Shown here in pieces: positions 34,541-44,800 of a stretch of DNA of 64,000 nt. Positions within the stretch are counted from its first letter, which is position 1. Every line of letters starts with the position of its first letter. Both the position numbers and the translations under genes were made by a program. Origin of the DNA: Schizochytrium sp. TIO01 (lineage: Eukaryota > Sar > Bigyra > Thraustochytrida > Thraustochytriidae); contig SMSO01000031.1 in assembly GCA_004764695.1 (NCBI GenBank), forward strand, positions 6,505,261 through 6,569,260, written 5' to 3'. A model generated the notes under the pieces. That model ran no database searches. It worked only from the letters and a program-made list of their open reading frames with translations, and was not told the DNA's origin.

Positions 34541-35398
34541 TTAGGCTTCAACCTTGCGCTTCTTGCTGAAGCTCGGGTCCATCTGCTCAATGGCTTTGAG
34601 GATATGGTCAGCAACCTCAGCAACACCAACCTTATTCTTCACCTGAGTAAAGAGAGTAGGACCGGTGCCACGCATTTTTTCAGCGTCGCGCTTCATCACA
34701 TCAAGATCGGCGCCAACAAGCTCAGCAAGATCGGTTTTGTTGATGACAAGAAGGTCAGACTGTGTGACTCCGGGGCCGCCCTTACGAGGAACCTTGTCTC
34801 CGCCCGCAACATCGATAACGTAGATGATGTAGTCAGCGAGCTCACGGCTGAAGTTGGCACTGAGGTTATCACCTCCGGACTCGAGAAGGATAAGCTCAGG
34901 GTGGAACTTGGCAGTCAGCTCCTCAGCGGCAGCAAGATTGGAGCTAACATCTTCACGAATGGCAGCGTGTGGGCATCCACCAGTCTCGACGGCCTTAATA
35001 CGCTCCGGATCGAGGGCCTTGTTACGGACAAGAAATTCACCGTCTTCGCGAGTGAAAATGTCGTTGGTGATGGCAACAATGTTCTCATGGCCCGTCTCAT
35101 TAAAGTGTCTGCAGAGCATCAGCGTGAGGGCAGTTTTGCCACTGCCAACAGGGCCGCCAATGCCGATGGTGAATGCTCGTTTCTCAAATGTGTCACGTCC
35201 CTCGGTGAGGTTAATGGGTGCCTCACGCTTGGCATAGTCTCCAGGACCATCGAGGATTTCATGAGTGTGACCATGTCCGTCTCCGTGACCATGCCCGTGG
35301 CCATGTCCGTGGTCGTGCGAGTGGCTTCCGGACGGCTGTGCCTCTGCGACGCCGTCTCCAGTCTTGAACGTGCAAGTTTCCTTCGCGGGTTCCGACAT
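34541..35398 (-). CDS. ureG: Urease accessory GTPase UreG
   Basis: A 285-residue SIMIBI-class GTPase that drives nickel insertion into urease with UreD, UreE and UreF partners. The ATG at 35398 is chosen; the frame extends upstream only to a TTG. Residues about 26-46 are a His/Gly-rich metal-binding stretch (many H-G repeats), as in plant UreG. G1 is G-P-V-G-S-G-K-T (about 82-89), followed by T-N-D-I-F-T-R-E-D, the nickel-binding C-P-H within [21 protein letters not shown], and the guanine-specificity N-K-T-D-L-A. No urease or other accessory gene lies in this window. Cytosolic location expected. Confidence 0.95.
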   Translation of the reverse strand: MSEPAKETCTFKTGDGVAEAQPSGSHSHDHGHGHGHGHGDGHGHTHEILDGPGDYAKREAPINLTEGRDTFEKRAFTIGIGGPVGSGKTALTLMLCRHFNETGHENIVAITNDIFTREDGEFLVRNKALDPERIKAVETGGCPHAAIREDVSSNLAAAEELTAKFHPELILLESGGDNLSANFSRELADYIIYVIDVAGGDKVPRKGGPGVTQSDLLVINKTDLAELVGADLDVMKRDAEKMRGTGPTLFTQVKNKVGVAEVADHILKAIEQMDPSFSKKRKVEA

Positions 35399-35532
35399 CT
35401 TGTTTAGTTCCTGTTTGGTCCTAAGTCGAGACAACAATAGTCTTTGCAAGGTATCACTGTCTTGCGTCCAACCTTCTCACTAGAAGCTAACCTTGCGCGT
35501 GCCAAGCTCAACAACTCCAACCTGTCGCTTGA

Positions 35533-35570
35533 GCTGTGGATTTGGATTTGGATTTGGATTTGAATTTGGA
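35533..35570. repeat. GGATTT hexanucleotide repeat upstream of UreG
   Basis: About six GGATTT/GAATTT units. Confidence 0.85.
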
Positions 35571-36470
35571 TTATTTAGATTTAGGTTCAATCTTCTTTTT
35601 CTTTTTTTAATATAATAAAATTCCCTTCGAAACTTTAAACATCAACTTGAAGAAAGCGACAGTCCTAAAAGATTTTAACACACACAAAAATTAAAGGTAC
35701 AATTATTGTTAGTCTCAGTAGTACCGAGGTCACTCATATACCTATCTACCTATAGTAGCATCGATCAACTCGATTCTTTCTCCGCCTTTCATTCGTCTTT
35801 TTTGGCCATTTGCAGACCCAGTCCACTGCCTCCTACGCCTTCCAGTGTGCGCGTGAGGAAACTTTGCAATAAGTTTTGCGTTTCCCTCACTTAATCCGGA
35901 CAAAGCACGCCTGTCGCTACTGTGGCTCTGTTTGTGAGGAACATAGGTACTTCCTTCCTTCATCCCTTCTTTTTATCTTTTTAAGTGTTTTTAGTTTTCT
36001 TCGTAGTATTTTTGTTTTATACTTTGGATTTAGTTTGGATAAAACCCTTTTTCCCAAGTCTTCAGAAATTGAGCTCCAAGAACGTGAACTCCATCGCAAG
36101 CTTCGGACTCGAGGCCCGAGCTCGCGAGGAAACCTTTTGAGCTATCGCAATGGGTCTCCACGCCTCGTGGACCCAAGCCTCTCGATCTGCTGCGCATGCG
36201 CCTGTGCACAAACAAAGAAACACACACTCTTTTGGGTTGTTTTCATCTTCTCCTCGAAAGAAGGCCGCGAAGAGGGATGAGCATAGATCTCCAAAACTGC
36301 CTCTTCTTCAAGGAATCAATCAATCAATCCAAGGCTCCGTGCAATTCCCAAGAGTGACAGGCGGCAGGCAGCCAACCTTGTGGAGGCACGTCTTCTCTCT
36401 ACCTCTGCAAACTCGAGCGGAGCTTGGAGCGAGTCCAATCGACACGTAGCATCGAATTGAGTTCTGTGGC

Positions 36471-36503
36471 GATGAATGAATGAATGAATGAATGAATGAA
36501 TGA
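36471..36503. repeat. (AATG)8 microsatellite
   Basis: About eight AATG units. The reverse complement is the same ATTC motif seen at 31-70 and next to the tRNA-like element near 40213. Confidence 0.9.
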
Positions 36504-36758
36504 TGTCTGTTCCAGATTTCGCCTCTCTTCTTTGCTCTTCTTTGTAGAAGACTAAAATCAGAACACATTGTATTGTTGTTCTTTCATTCATGAATAGACG
36601 CATACTTCTTCCCTCCCGTCGAGTGGACGAAGGAACTCTGCTCGTAAATGCGATCTTCGAATCTGCTCGCAGACCGCCTCAGCTACCGAAATGCGGAGCG
36701 GGATCGTCACATAGAGAGGCGGAAGAGTACCACGCTCGAGCCCAAGAGATGATGCGCG

Positions 36759-36827
36759 TTGCTTTGCTTTGCTTTGCTTTGCTTTGCTTTGCTTTGCTTT
36801 GCTTTGCTTTGCTTTGCTTTGCTTTGT
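36759..36827. repeat. (TTTGC)13 microsatellite
   Basis: Thirteen or so perfect TTTGC units following a GC-rich patch. Confidence 0.95.
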
Positions 36828-37443
36828 TTAGTTTGCAATGCTGCTGTCTGTTTTTATTTATATTGCCACTGAGTATCGTTTCGATTCCTTTTAGTTCCTT
36901 TGCTTTATGCCATTCTATGCTACTCTGTTCTATATCCTTCTCTATTCTGTTTTATGAAGTGACTTGTGATGTGATGACATCAGCGAGATACGGAATCGAG
37001 GTGATAACCTTGGATCTTCGGTGCGTGGATTGCGAGATTGGAAAGGATCTTCGACAGATTGGACGGCTGGACACTTTGCAGACGCGAAGGTATCTTGGAC
37101 GTGAGGAAAAACAAACAGTCTCTAGGCATGTGATGCCAAACAAATTGCAATTTCTTTCTTTCTTTTTTTTATTGTTTCTGACAATTATAATTGATCAGCG
37201 AAAGAGAAAGAAGATAGCAGCTACTATCTGCGATCTGAATGGATATAGACAGCGTTGCGCCTTAAAGCCGCACGCTCCTGAGCTGGTTGAACGCATGGAA
37301 GTGCAATGCGACTACTCTGGTGGAGGGGGCTTTGACTTAGCATACAATTGCACGTCACGTTAAGCCTTTCTCACTCAACGCGGAGGAAACATAAGTCAAG
37401 ATTACCCAGAACAACCACCAAAAGGAGACTAAGGTTTGCTTAC

Positions 37444-37513
37444 TATTATTTATTTATTTATTTATTTGTTTGTTTGTTTGTTTGTTTGTTTGTTTGTTTA
37501 TTTATTTATTTAC
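37444..37513. repeat. (TTTA)n-(TTTG)n-(TTTA)n compound microsatellite
   Basis: A symmetric compound repeat: TTTA units, about seven TTTG units, then TTTA units again. Confidence 0.9.
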
Positions 37514-38515
37514 ATATCATGTATCTATAATAATAAAGATACTTCTTAATAGTATATTTTTATTTATTTCCAAAAAGAAAAAAGATATGCGATCTTCAGG
37601 CACGATCTCCAGGCTTGTTTGCAAATTAGAGGCTTTCGAGCGGTTGCCAAACAGTGATGGGCCCTCAAGAGCAATTCAGCGACGCAAACTCTGCATGAAT
37701 TGGCTCAAGATCTCCAGAAAGGATTAGGTTCCTATCGTGATGGTGTCCAGAAACAACTTCAAAGTATTTTATTTATACTTATCTCTCTTTGATTACTTAC
37801 ACTCAGGCTTCCTTTTTTTGGGTTAATAAATTAATTAATTCGATGGATGATAAATGACTTGAAAGAAAACAGAAAATAAAAAATGTTTTGGGTAATTTGT
37901 GTATGTGACTTTAGAAATGATGCTTTCATAAGGCAAACACAACTTTAAGGGAGACCCCTGGGGCAGGAAATCAAGTGCCCTGGCAGCAAGGCACCGTCTA
38001 GTTAGAGCTTCTTTTGGTGGGCGTGAGGGGTCCTGAAGAGCATGCCTACGACTCTTATCTGCCACGGTCCTACCCTCTTGCGTCCTCTAATTGAAGAGCG
38101 ATGTATAATGCGAAAGAAAGCCTTAGGGCGGAAGATTGATCGCTCACTTACTTCACGATTCCAATGTTTATTTAATCTTCTTTTTAGCTTCACTTTTTAC
38201 TTTTTACTCTTTAACCTTTTCCTTCAAAAAGTTTTATTTCTGTTCTCAGTTAGATGTAAAACCTTCAAGTTGTTCGCTTTGCTTGATCGATTGATCGATT
38301 GATCGCGATATAACCAGGCTCCCAGGCTATGAATGCTCTGTAAAGGGTGACGCGCCATCGACGCTGATGCTGAAGGCCGGTGTTGGTGGAGTTGCCCAAG
38401 CCAGAAGAATTAAGAAGTGCTCTCGGGGTTGTGCAAGTTGAGGTCTGCCGGGTTGCTCTTCTCCAGCCTGGGTGTGCTAAGGTTTCCTCTATACAAGGCT
38501 TTTCAAAACTAGAAA

Positions 38516-38709
38516 ATGGGTTGCGCCAACGCCAAGTCTTACGAAGGTTTGGAGGCGGTGATTGATTAGATAGAACTTACGGTGCAGCAGAGATAGTGTT
38601 GAGCGCAAGCATGAAAGATCTTGACATGCCCGAATACGACCCCCTGCGAGGGAAGCTAATTGACGACCAAAAGAAAAACGAATGGCGAAAGAAAGTGGAT
38701 GAAAGATGA
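38516..38709 (+). CDS. Possible small dually acylated protein, two exons
   Basis: Exon 1 (38516-38546) starts M-G-C-A-N-A-K-S, a classic N-myristoylation plus palmitoylation N-terminus. The frame stops after 17 codons. Splicing a 41-base GT-AG segment (38547-38587) joins it in phase 1 to a highly charged frame that ends K-K-V-D-E-R at TGA (38707-38709), for about 49 residues in all. The second part has codon use and charge pattern unlike neighbouring spacer. Such small M-G-C proteins are membrane adaptors in many protists. The donor (GTTTGG) is weak and no family was recognised, so this is a candidate only. Confidence 0.3.
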
Positions 38710-39947
38710 GAAGAACATCGCTTGCTTGGTGTGATAAGCAACATAGTCTGGCTTACCTTCTACGAACCCAATTAGGAAGACGAAGTCTGCCAAACCAGTT
38801 TACGAAACAAGAAGGTTTTGATCACATCCTCGTCACATACTCCGCTCCTCTCCAAATGCGACTTTTGTTATTTTATACCGCAAACTGAGCAAAGATCAAC
38901 ACAGCACCATCCACGAACATACGATTGCGTCCAGCTGCGGGCTGTAGTGCATGCATGCTCTATGAATATATAAGGGACTCCTTTCTCGCAAATGTGGAAA
39001 CCCACTCGTCAGTTCAGCAGCCAGGTTTTAATGAAGTTATCATAACCTCAGGGCCAATGACCAGACAGCCACCTGCATATAGCGTTTTGAGCGCTCAATG
39101 CCAATACGGGCCTTCAAGATACATCTTGCAATCAAAGAGTTACATGACTCTACACAGGCGAAAACTGTTTGCGCTACAGTTTAACTTCGTATTTTACACA
39201 CTACCTGCTGTGCTCTTCTCAAGACCATCGGTCCTCCCACCATGCTAATAGAATCAAACTTGCTCGGCTCGCTACCCGTCAGTTTCTTGCACTGTCACTG
39301 ACCTCCGTCTAAGAACCTTTTCTTTGTCCCATCTAGCACATATCTTCTGTGGTGGCCATCCACGTAACTCACTCTTCTCAGCAGAGTTAATGTATTCATT
39401 GAATCTTGTTGCGTTGTGAAGTTTCTTCATTGACAACTGCATCATTTCGTTTGGCCCACTGTAGCCCACGCATAATCGATGGGAGTGGCATTTGCAGCTG
39501 TATAAGCTCGCTTCTGTCGAGGTCCGCTTGTGCACGCGCTCTTCTTCATAAGAAATCACGTCATCGTGGTTGTTGTCTCTGTAAGTCTTCTACCTCTTAT
39601 GGTGTTCTTATAAGGCTCTATTCGAGGCCATCTCTGCCACCCTTTACAAAGCACGATGAATAACTAAATGATCAACTAAGTGCGTGGTAGTGGGAACTGA
39701 TCTTGATCGACTCACGTAACAGGCCAGGAGGGACGAGGATAACTAAAACTAATTAATGTCTTCTGCCGTCCTAGATCGAAGACGAGCATCATCGACAACA
39801 ACACATTTGGTTGCGCTGTTGAATGTTGTGGATACACCCGTAAACCAGTTCAGCTTCTTTGAGGTAGTCTTGGTTAGTTTTTATAAAAGGTGTCGATTAT
39901 CAGTGCCTGTCTACAGTGGAGGGTTGTTGTGGTTGTTTAACAGAGCA

Positions 39948-39977
39948 AAAGTGGAGTCAACAGAGAAAACTCCACTT
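39948..39977. repeat. Inverted repeat AAGTGGAGT...ACTCCACTT
   Basis: A perfect 9-base inverted repeat with a loop of about 11 bases. The arm is the same AAGTGGAGT core as the motif cluster upstream of the BRWD-like gene. Confidence 0.7.
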
Positions 39978-40212
39978 ACGAGACCGAAATAGTCTACTTT
40001 GGAAGCACGCCCGAAAGTGAAGAATGTCGGTATCAGCAGTGATTCAGGGCCATAGCCACAGCACCAACTTCGCGCGAACGAGTTTTATGTACACTATAAC
40101 CCCTACCTACCTAGTCATATAGTCCTATAGTTAGTTAGTTAGTTGGTTAGTTTCGTTTTTTAGTGATTTTTTTGTTTGTTGAATGGGGAAAGAAAGGGAA
40201 GAAGAGGACGAA

Positions 40213-40306
40213 ATGAATGAATGAATGAAATCCACTGAGGTCGCTTGAACTTGCGACCAAAACCTCTGCCGCCCGCCCTAGAGCGAGCGAGCGAGCTAAG
40301 CTGGCC
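40213..40306 (-). mobile_element. Possible tRNA-derived SINE-like element with (ATTC)n tail
   Basis: Read on the minus strand from 40306: GGCCAGC, then an A-box-like TTAGCTCGCTCG, a B-box-like GGTCGCAAGTTCAAGC about 50 bases from the start, then CAGTGGA and an ATTC tetranucleotide tail (40228 down to about 40213). The 5' end, the TTAGCTC and the GGTCGC-x-x-GTTC block resemble a tRNA-Ile-type gene, but the anticodon and T stems do not pair, so this is not a functional tRNA. A tRNA-like head with a simple-repeat tail is the SINE layout. No second copy was confirmed and no target-site duplication was identified. Confidence 0.35.
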
Positions 40307-40341
40307 GCTCTGTCAACGCAGCCAACCTCACCTTAGCGACG

Positions 40342-41814
40342 ATGTTTGGCGTCTGGCGTTCTGCCGCCGCCGGTCTTCGGACCGTGGCTGGTCGCCGCTC
40401 CGTGGCCGTCGCGCAGCGGTCCTCATCCACCGCGTCGTCTGCTGCTGCACCTTCTGCGTCGCCGTCTGCGGCACCGCTCTCCAAAGCAGCTCTCAACGTA
40501 GCTGCATCACCGGCATCAGCAGCAGCAAGCGCTGAGCCAAAGAAAAAGTCTTTCCAGGCCGGTGCTCTCGCTGCCTGTGCCGGAGTTTGGGCCCTCGGTG
40601 GTGCTCTTTTGTACGGTGTTATCTGCGTAGAGACCTCTCCTGCGGCAAAGACCGAAGAGGCCGAGATCGGCGATGACGAAAAGGAGGTTCTCACATCCAA
40701 GTTCACCTACTACAGCGGCCGCAAGCTCGCAGACCCCTCCAAGGTCATGCTCTTCGCAGGTAGCGGAAACACCGCCCTTGCAAAGGACGTCGCGCAGTAC
40801 CTCGGAGTTAAACTTGGCAACATCGACCTGTCCAGATTCGCTGATGGAGAATGCTCGATCAAGGTCAACGAGAATATTAGAGGTAAGCACGTGATTATCG
40901 TGCAGTCTACGTGCCCCCCCAACTTGAACGATGCGCTCATGGAGCTTCTGCTCATGATTGCCACCATGCGGAGGTCCTCGGCGAAGACGATTACTGTAGT
41001 CATGCCATATTGCGGATATGCCCGCAGTGACGCCAAGAGGGGCCGTGAGAGATCTCCGATCGCGGCAAGGGATACCATGGCAATGCTTGAGACCATGGGA
41101 GCTGATAGACTGGTATCGATTGACATGCACTCAGGACAAATGCAAGGATTTCTGTCCCCGGCGGTGCCAAGTGATAACATTACGGCAATCAAGGTCGGAG
41201 CGTTGTACTTTGCAGAGAGACTCAAGAATGCTGACAACGCACGCAACGTAGTTGTAGTGGCGCCCGATGAAAAGGCAGTGAGCCGTGCTAAGGAGTTCTG
41301 GCAGGTACTTTTGGAGAAGGGCATTCCTGAAGCGAGGTTTGCAATGGTACTCCGCAAACCGAACCTTGAGGACAAGGAGCGCAAACAGCGCCCGTCCGGG
41401 TCTGCGTCCGCATCATCAGATGTAGAAAGTACATCTCTTGAGCACGAAATTGTCGGAGATGAGGCCGCCATTGAGGGTTGTGATGCCATTATTGTGCAGG
41501 ATATTGTCGACTCTGGCCAGTCCATGTGCAACTCAGCCAGTGCACTCAAGGCCAACGGTGCACGCCACGTCTATGGTTTCGCAACTCACGGACTCTTCTC
41601 CAACAATGCGCTTGACCGCATCGAGCGTGCTCCCATCGACCACATTGTCGTTTCCAACACGGCCTCGACCGCAGCGACCTTTGAGGATAAGCCCGCCGAA
41701 AAGGTGACCTGGATCTCAATTGCTCCTCTCCTCGCTGAGGTACTCCGTATTATTTCTGACAAGGAGTCGCTTAACCCCATTTTTAGCTTGCCCAAGGAGC
41801 CAGAACAGAACTGA
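40342..41814 (+). CDS. Ribose-phosphate pyrophosphokinase, mitochondrial-type with membrane anchor
   Basis: A 490-residue enzyme making PRPP from ribose 5-phosphate and ATP for nucleotide, histidine and tryptophan synthesis. The first about 65 residues are Ala/Ser/Arg-rich with no acidic residues, like a mitochondrial presequence. A hydrophobic segment at about 72-94 could anchor it in a membrane. The catalytic part begins near 125: F-A-D-G-E (166-170), the flexible loop S-D-A-K-R-G-R-E-R-S-P-I-A-A (about 229-242), D-M-H-S-G-Q-M-Q-G-F (261-270) and a PRPP loop at about 385-394 reading V-Q-D-I-V-D-S-G-Q-S rather than the usual V-D-D-x-x-D-T-G-G-T. A charged insertion (about 343-378) resembles those of PRS-associated proteins. 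The altered loop leaves open a regulatory or low-activity subunit. Confidence 0.9.
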   Translation: MFGVWRSAAAGLRTVAGRRSVAVAQRSSSTASSAAAPSASPSAAPLSKAALNVAASPASAAASAEPKKKSFQAGALAACAGVWALGGALLYGVICVETSPAAKTEEAEIGDDEKEVLTSKFTYYSGRKLADPSKVMLFAGSGNTALAKDVAQYLGVKLGNIDLSRFADGECSIKVNENIRGKHVIIVQSTCPPNLNDALMELLLMIATMRRSSAKTITVVMPYCGYARSDAKRGRERSPIAARDTMAMLETMGADRLVSIDMHSGQMQGFLSPAVPSDNITAIKVGALYFAERLKNADNARNVVVVAPDEKAVSRAKEFWQVLLEKGIPEARFAMVLRKPNLEDKERKQRPSGSASASSDVESTSLEHEIVGDEAAIEGCDAIIVQDIVDSGQSMCNSASALKANGARHVYGFATHGLFSNNALDRIERAPIDHIVVSNTASTAATFEDKPAEKVTWISIAPLLAEVLRIISDKESLNPIFSLPKEPEQN

Positions 41815-41817
41815 TCA

Positions 41818-44800
41818 TTGAGCGCACGGATCTACTTCCCCCCCCCTCCCTTCAACAAAACATTACAAAACCAAAATACCCTAGGTAATTACACGAAGCA
41901 AATACATCGCATTCATCCCCCCCGATGTAGGATTCTTGGGGAATGTATGATTTTTATTCTTCATTACCCATGTTCAAGTCACCCATCTTGATCCACGCAA
42001 TATGACCAGCTGGCCAGTTCTCCCTAGCTCGCATGCTCGTCATATCTGCCCTTTTGTAGATGTTCAACATTTTTTGCTTTGCTCGTGCAGGGCTGGCTGC
42101 CTCTAGCTGAAGCTATTGCCTCTCATGAGACACAAGATTGTCTAACGGTCTGCCATATGATAGACATTTAGAACAACTAACTTGGCTGACTTTGGCCATC
42201 TAATGGTTAGACATTTTCGTTCTTTTTGTTTCCATCTTTTCCTCTCAAAGAAGGAGAAAACGTTTCATCATGTCAACTGTGTAGTACACTGCATGCCATA
42301 AGTATTGGTTAGGTTTATAGCCAACTAAATGTGCAGTTCTGATCATAAAATGTTTCTGTTGTATCAATGCGGAACTTCAGCGCAAACTCCTGGTTATCTT
42401 GATGGTCTAATACGCAGGTGTAATAGATTATTATAAGAAACTACTATTCTTACTCAAAATACCGTGCTTGCGTCTGCACATGTGAGTACTGACAAGAGAC
42501 ATGACTAAGCTCATTTAGAGTAAGGGAAGCTTTCTTCAATAAATCATTTGTTTAAATTTGTACCGCCTGAGCTTGAACATCACCGCGATGCGTTTCAAGG
42601 TGCCGGAAGTGAATATGATCTTAAACATTGAAAAATAAGTGAAATATTTGTATTTTTTGAGGAATATGAATTAACGAAGTTTACAGTAATAAAATGTGAT
42701 CTCCATCTAACAACTTTTAACTTTTAATGCACTGAATGAACGACACTAAGGTCGCATTTGACGATTTAAGTTGTCTAATGTAAAGGAGCCTCTGATAAAC
42801 CACAGAACAGTCATTTGGAGGTGGTAGGTATGCGTGATTGTATGTACATACATGATCCGTATTTGCATGAGTTCGATGTTCTTGCTGCTATTACTTGTGC
42901 AAGTCAGTACTAGCATTGCTATGACAAGGAGAAGTAATTATAAAACTATGTTGAAATGCTGAAGATAGGGACCTTGAACACGGCACATTTCTTCAGAATA
43001 ATCCATATTTCTATATTCGAATTTATGATTTGTAATTCATTATTTGGCAGAGCTAGAAGTAGTCTACCTTTAACTTACCAAAGAAAGAAAAGAGACTCGT
43101 CTTAGCTATATCCTTAGCGTACGTCACCATTTTGTTGGATAGCTCTAGGCACTATATCATTCAGATGTCACATAGAAAAGCAATTATCTTGCAAACATTT
43201 TTTCCATGCAAATGCCTTGTCGTAGATATGAATAAATTTTCGATGTAGTTACAATGGTTTTCTAGAGAGAGGATGGTTACCTTTAGTATGTACAATCCCT
43301 CAATAGAAAAGTGGTCAATAGGATTATCCAAAGTGACCTGCACTTATATGCCACAGTATGTACCAAGTTGCCCTGAGCTAAAGACCTTTATTAGAGTTCT
43401 ATTGTTCTTTGGTAGTATCGAAATACTCAATTCAAAAGACAAGAAATAGTTTATCTTATTTAAGAAGAACTTATTTAAGAACTCTTTTCGATGTTATCAA
43501 GTCTCCATTTGAACATGTCTTAAATCCGTCCTCTTTGTGTCGCAGATGCGATTAATCATGAAACGCCATTCCCAAGTCCTGCTGGTATCTATTTTCTCTC
43601 AGATTGTTGCTGTTCATGATAAATCTGAACGTACACCGTTCCGAATTAGATTGCTTGCTTTTTCAAGATAAAGAGAATATTTGAACAGGAATAACTCTTC
43701 CAACTTGCTTCTGTGAGTAAATTGGAGACATCTCTAGAATACAGGATGATATAGTCTCTTCACTAACAGCTGTATTAGATGTAATATGTACCCACTAGCG
43801 TCTCCTAAACTTATGTACGTATAATCACACAAGTGGTAATTAGAATCTGTCCAAGGGTCTAGTTTTACAAATTCAGACCACATTGCCTTCACCATTGTAC
43901 AAATATGTGAAAAGCATTTGGATGCTATTGAAAAATTGCGACAAGCATTTGAACGTGCGACCATTTTTATATATCCTTGCTTGAGAATAGCTTATCAGGC
44001 TCTCAACAATAGAAACAGTTATTGTAGCACTTGTTGAGGAAAATACCGAAATCAGAATTATGGTCCATGCTATGCTCGATTTGTGCTTCCAGAGTAGATA
44101 GTTCATTAAAGCGCTACTGCATACTCTTGTGAACCATCTTCAAACAGACCAAGCCGAATGCAAGCTTTGATAACATCTTGACGAACCTTCACAACGTCTC
44201 TTAACAGCCTGAATGAGTCCAAGATCTTGACACGACAAACTCTCGCAATCAGATAGTATCTGAGATGAAGAAAATCGAATTGCTTGTCTTTGAACAGATG
44301 TAGTTGAAGCACCAGCATTTCGTTCAACCGCCTGAAATCACAAAATCTTTGAGTATATCCAAGCCTTCATTTCTTCCCTCTATCCAATATTTCATTCTTA
44401 TTCGGCTAGTCATTCCAAAGCAAACTGGGAAGGCTCTAGGTCAGATGTGACCCATTTCATAAACGTGCCATCCAAGTTTCCATCCATGTCCGTCTTCTCC
44501 TAACTAGGCTATCCATAACAACGATCCATCCACACACTTATCAGGTTACTAATCATGTCATCTCTGTTGCTAAGTAGGTAGTTAGTCGCACCTTGCTTCA
44601 CAATGGCTGCGAGTCCTCCTTCAACTGCGCAACTCTTTTCACGTCTATTTGTAAGTCCTCCTAGTACCCCCTTCGGTCCTTCTTCCTATCTCTCCCTGCT
44701 GTTTTACTTCACTCATTAATCCATAGGCCCTCTTACCACCTCGCAATAGTACTTACCCAGTCTGTCCCCTTCAGCTCACACCTTCCATTGATTCCCTGTG

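Larger units (their letters stand above)
35399..38515. other. Repeat-rich spacer, no firmly supported gene
   Basis: About 3.1 kb. It contains a GGATTT-type repeat (35533-35570), an AATG run (36471-36503), a TTTGC array (36759-36827) preceded by a GC-rich patch, and a TTTA/TTTG array (37444-37513). Open frames crossing the arrays (for example 36590-37363) owe their length to the repeats and have no domain-like features. AT-rich and GC-rich patches alternate. Confidence 0.5.
38710..40341. other. Spacer upstream of the PRPP synthetase gene
   Basis: About 1.6 kb without a confident gene. A 95-codon minus-strand frame at 39272-39559 has fairly ordinary amino-acid composition but no recognisable domain. 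An inverted repeat lies at about 39948-39977 and a tRNA-like element at 40213-40306 (separate entries). GTTA-type repeats occur at about 40130-40150. Confidence 0.5.

Noticed and set aside
34514-35407. 297-codon plus-strand frame opposite UreG
   Set aside because: Antisense shadow of a strongly recognised gene.
36590-37363. 257-codon frame with Leu-Cys-Phe-Ala repeats
   Set aside because: Driven by the TTTGC array; the flanking parts have no domain-like content or family resemblance.
39272-39559. 95-codon minus-strand frame
   Set aside because: Ordinary composition, but no recognisable domain, splice context or conserved neighbour; too little to call a gene.
40232-40306. Functional tRNA gene
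   Set aside because: A- and B-box-like sequences exist, but the T stem and anticodon stem do not pair.
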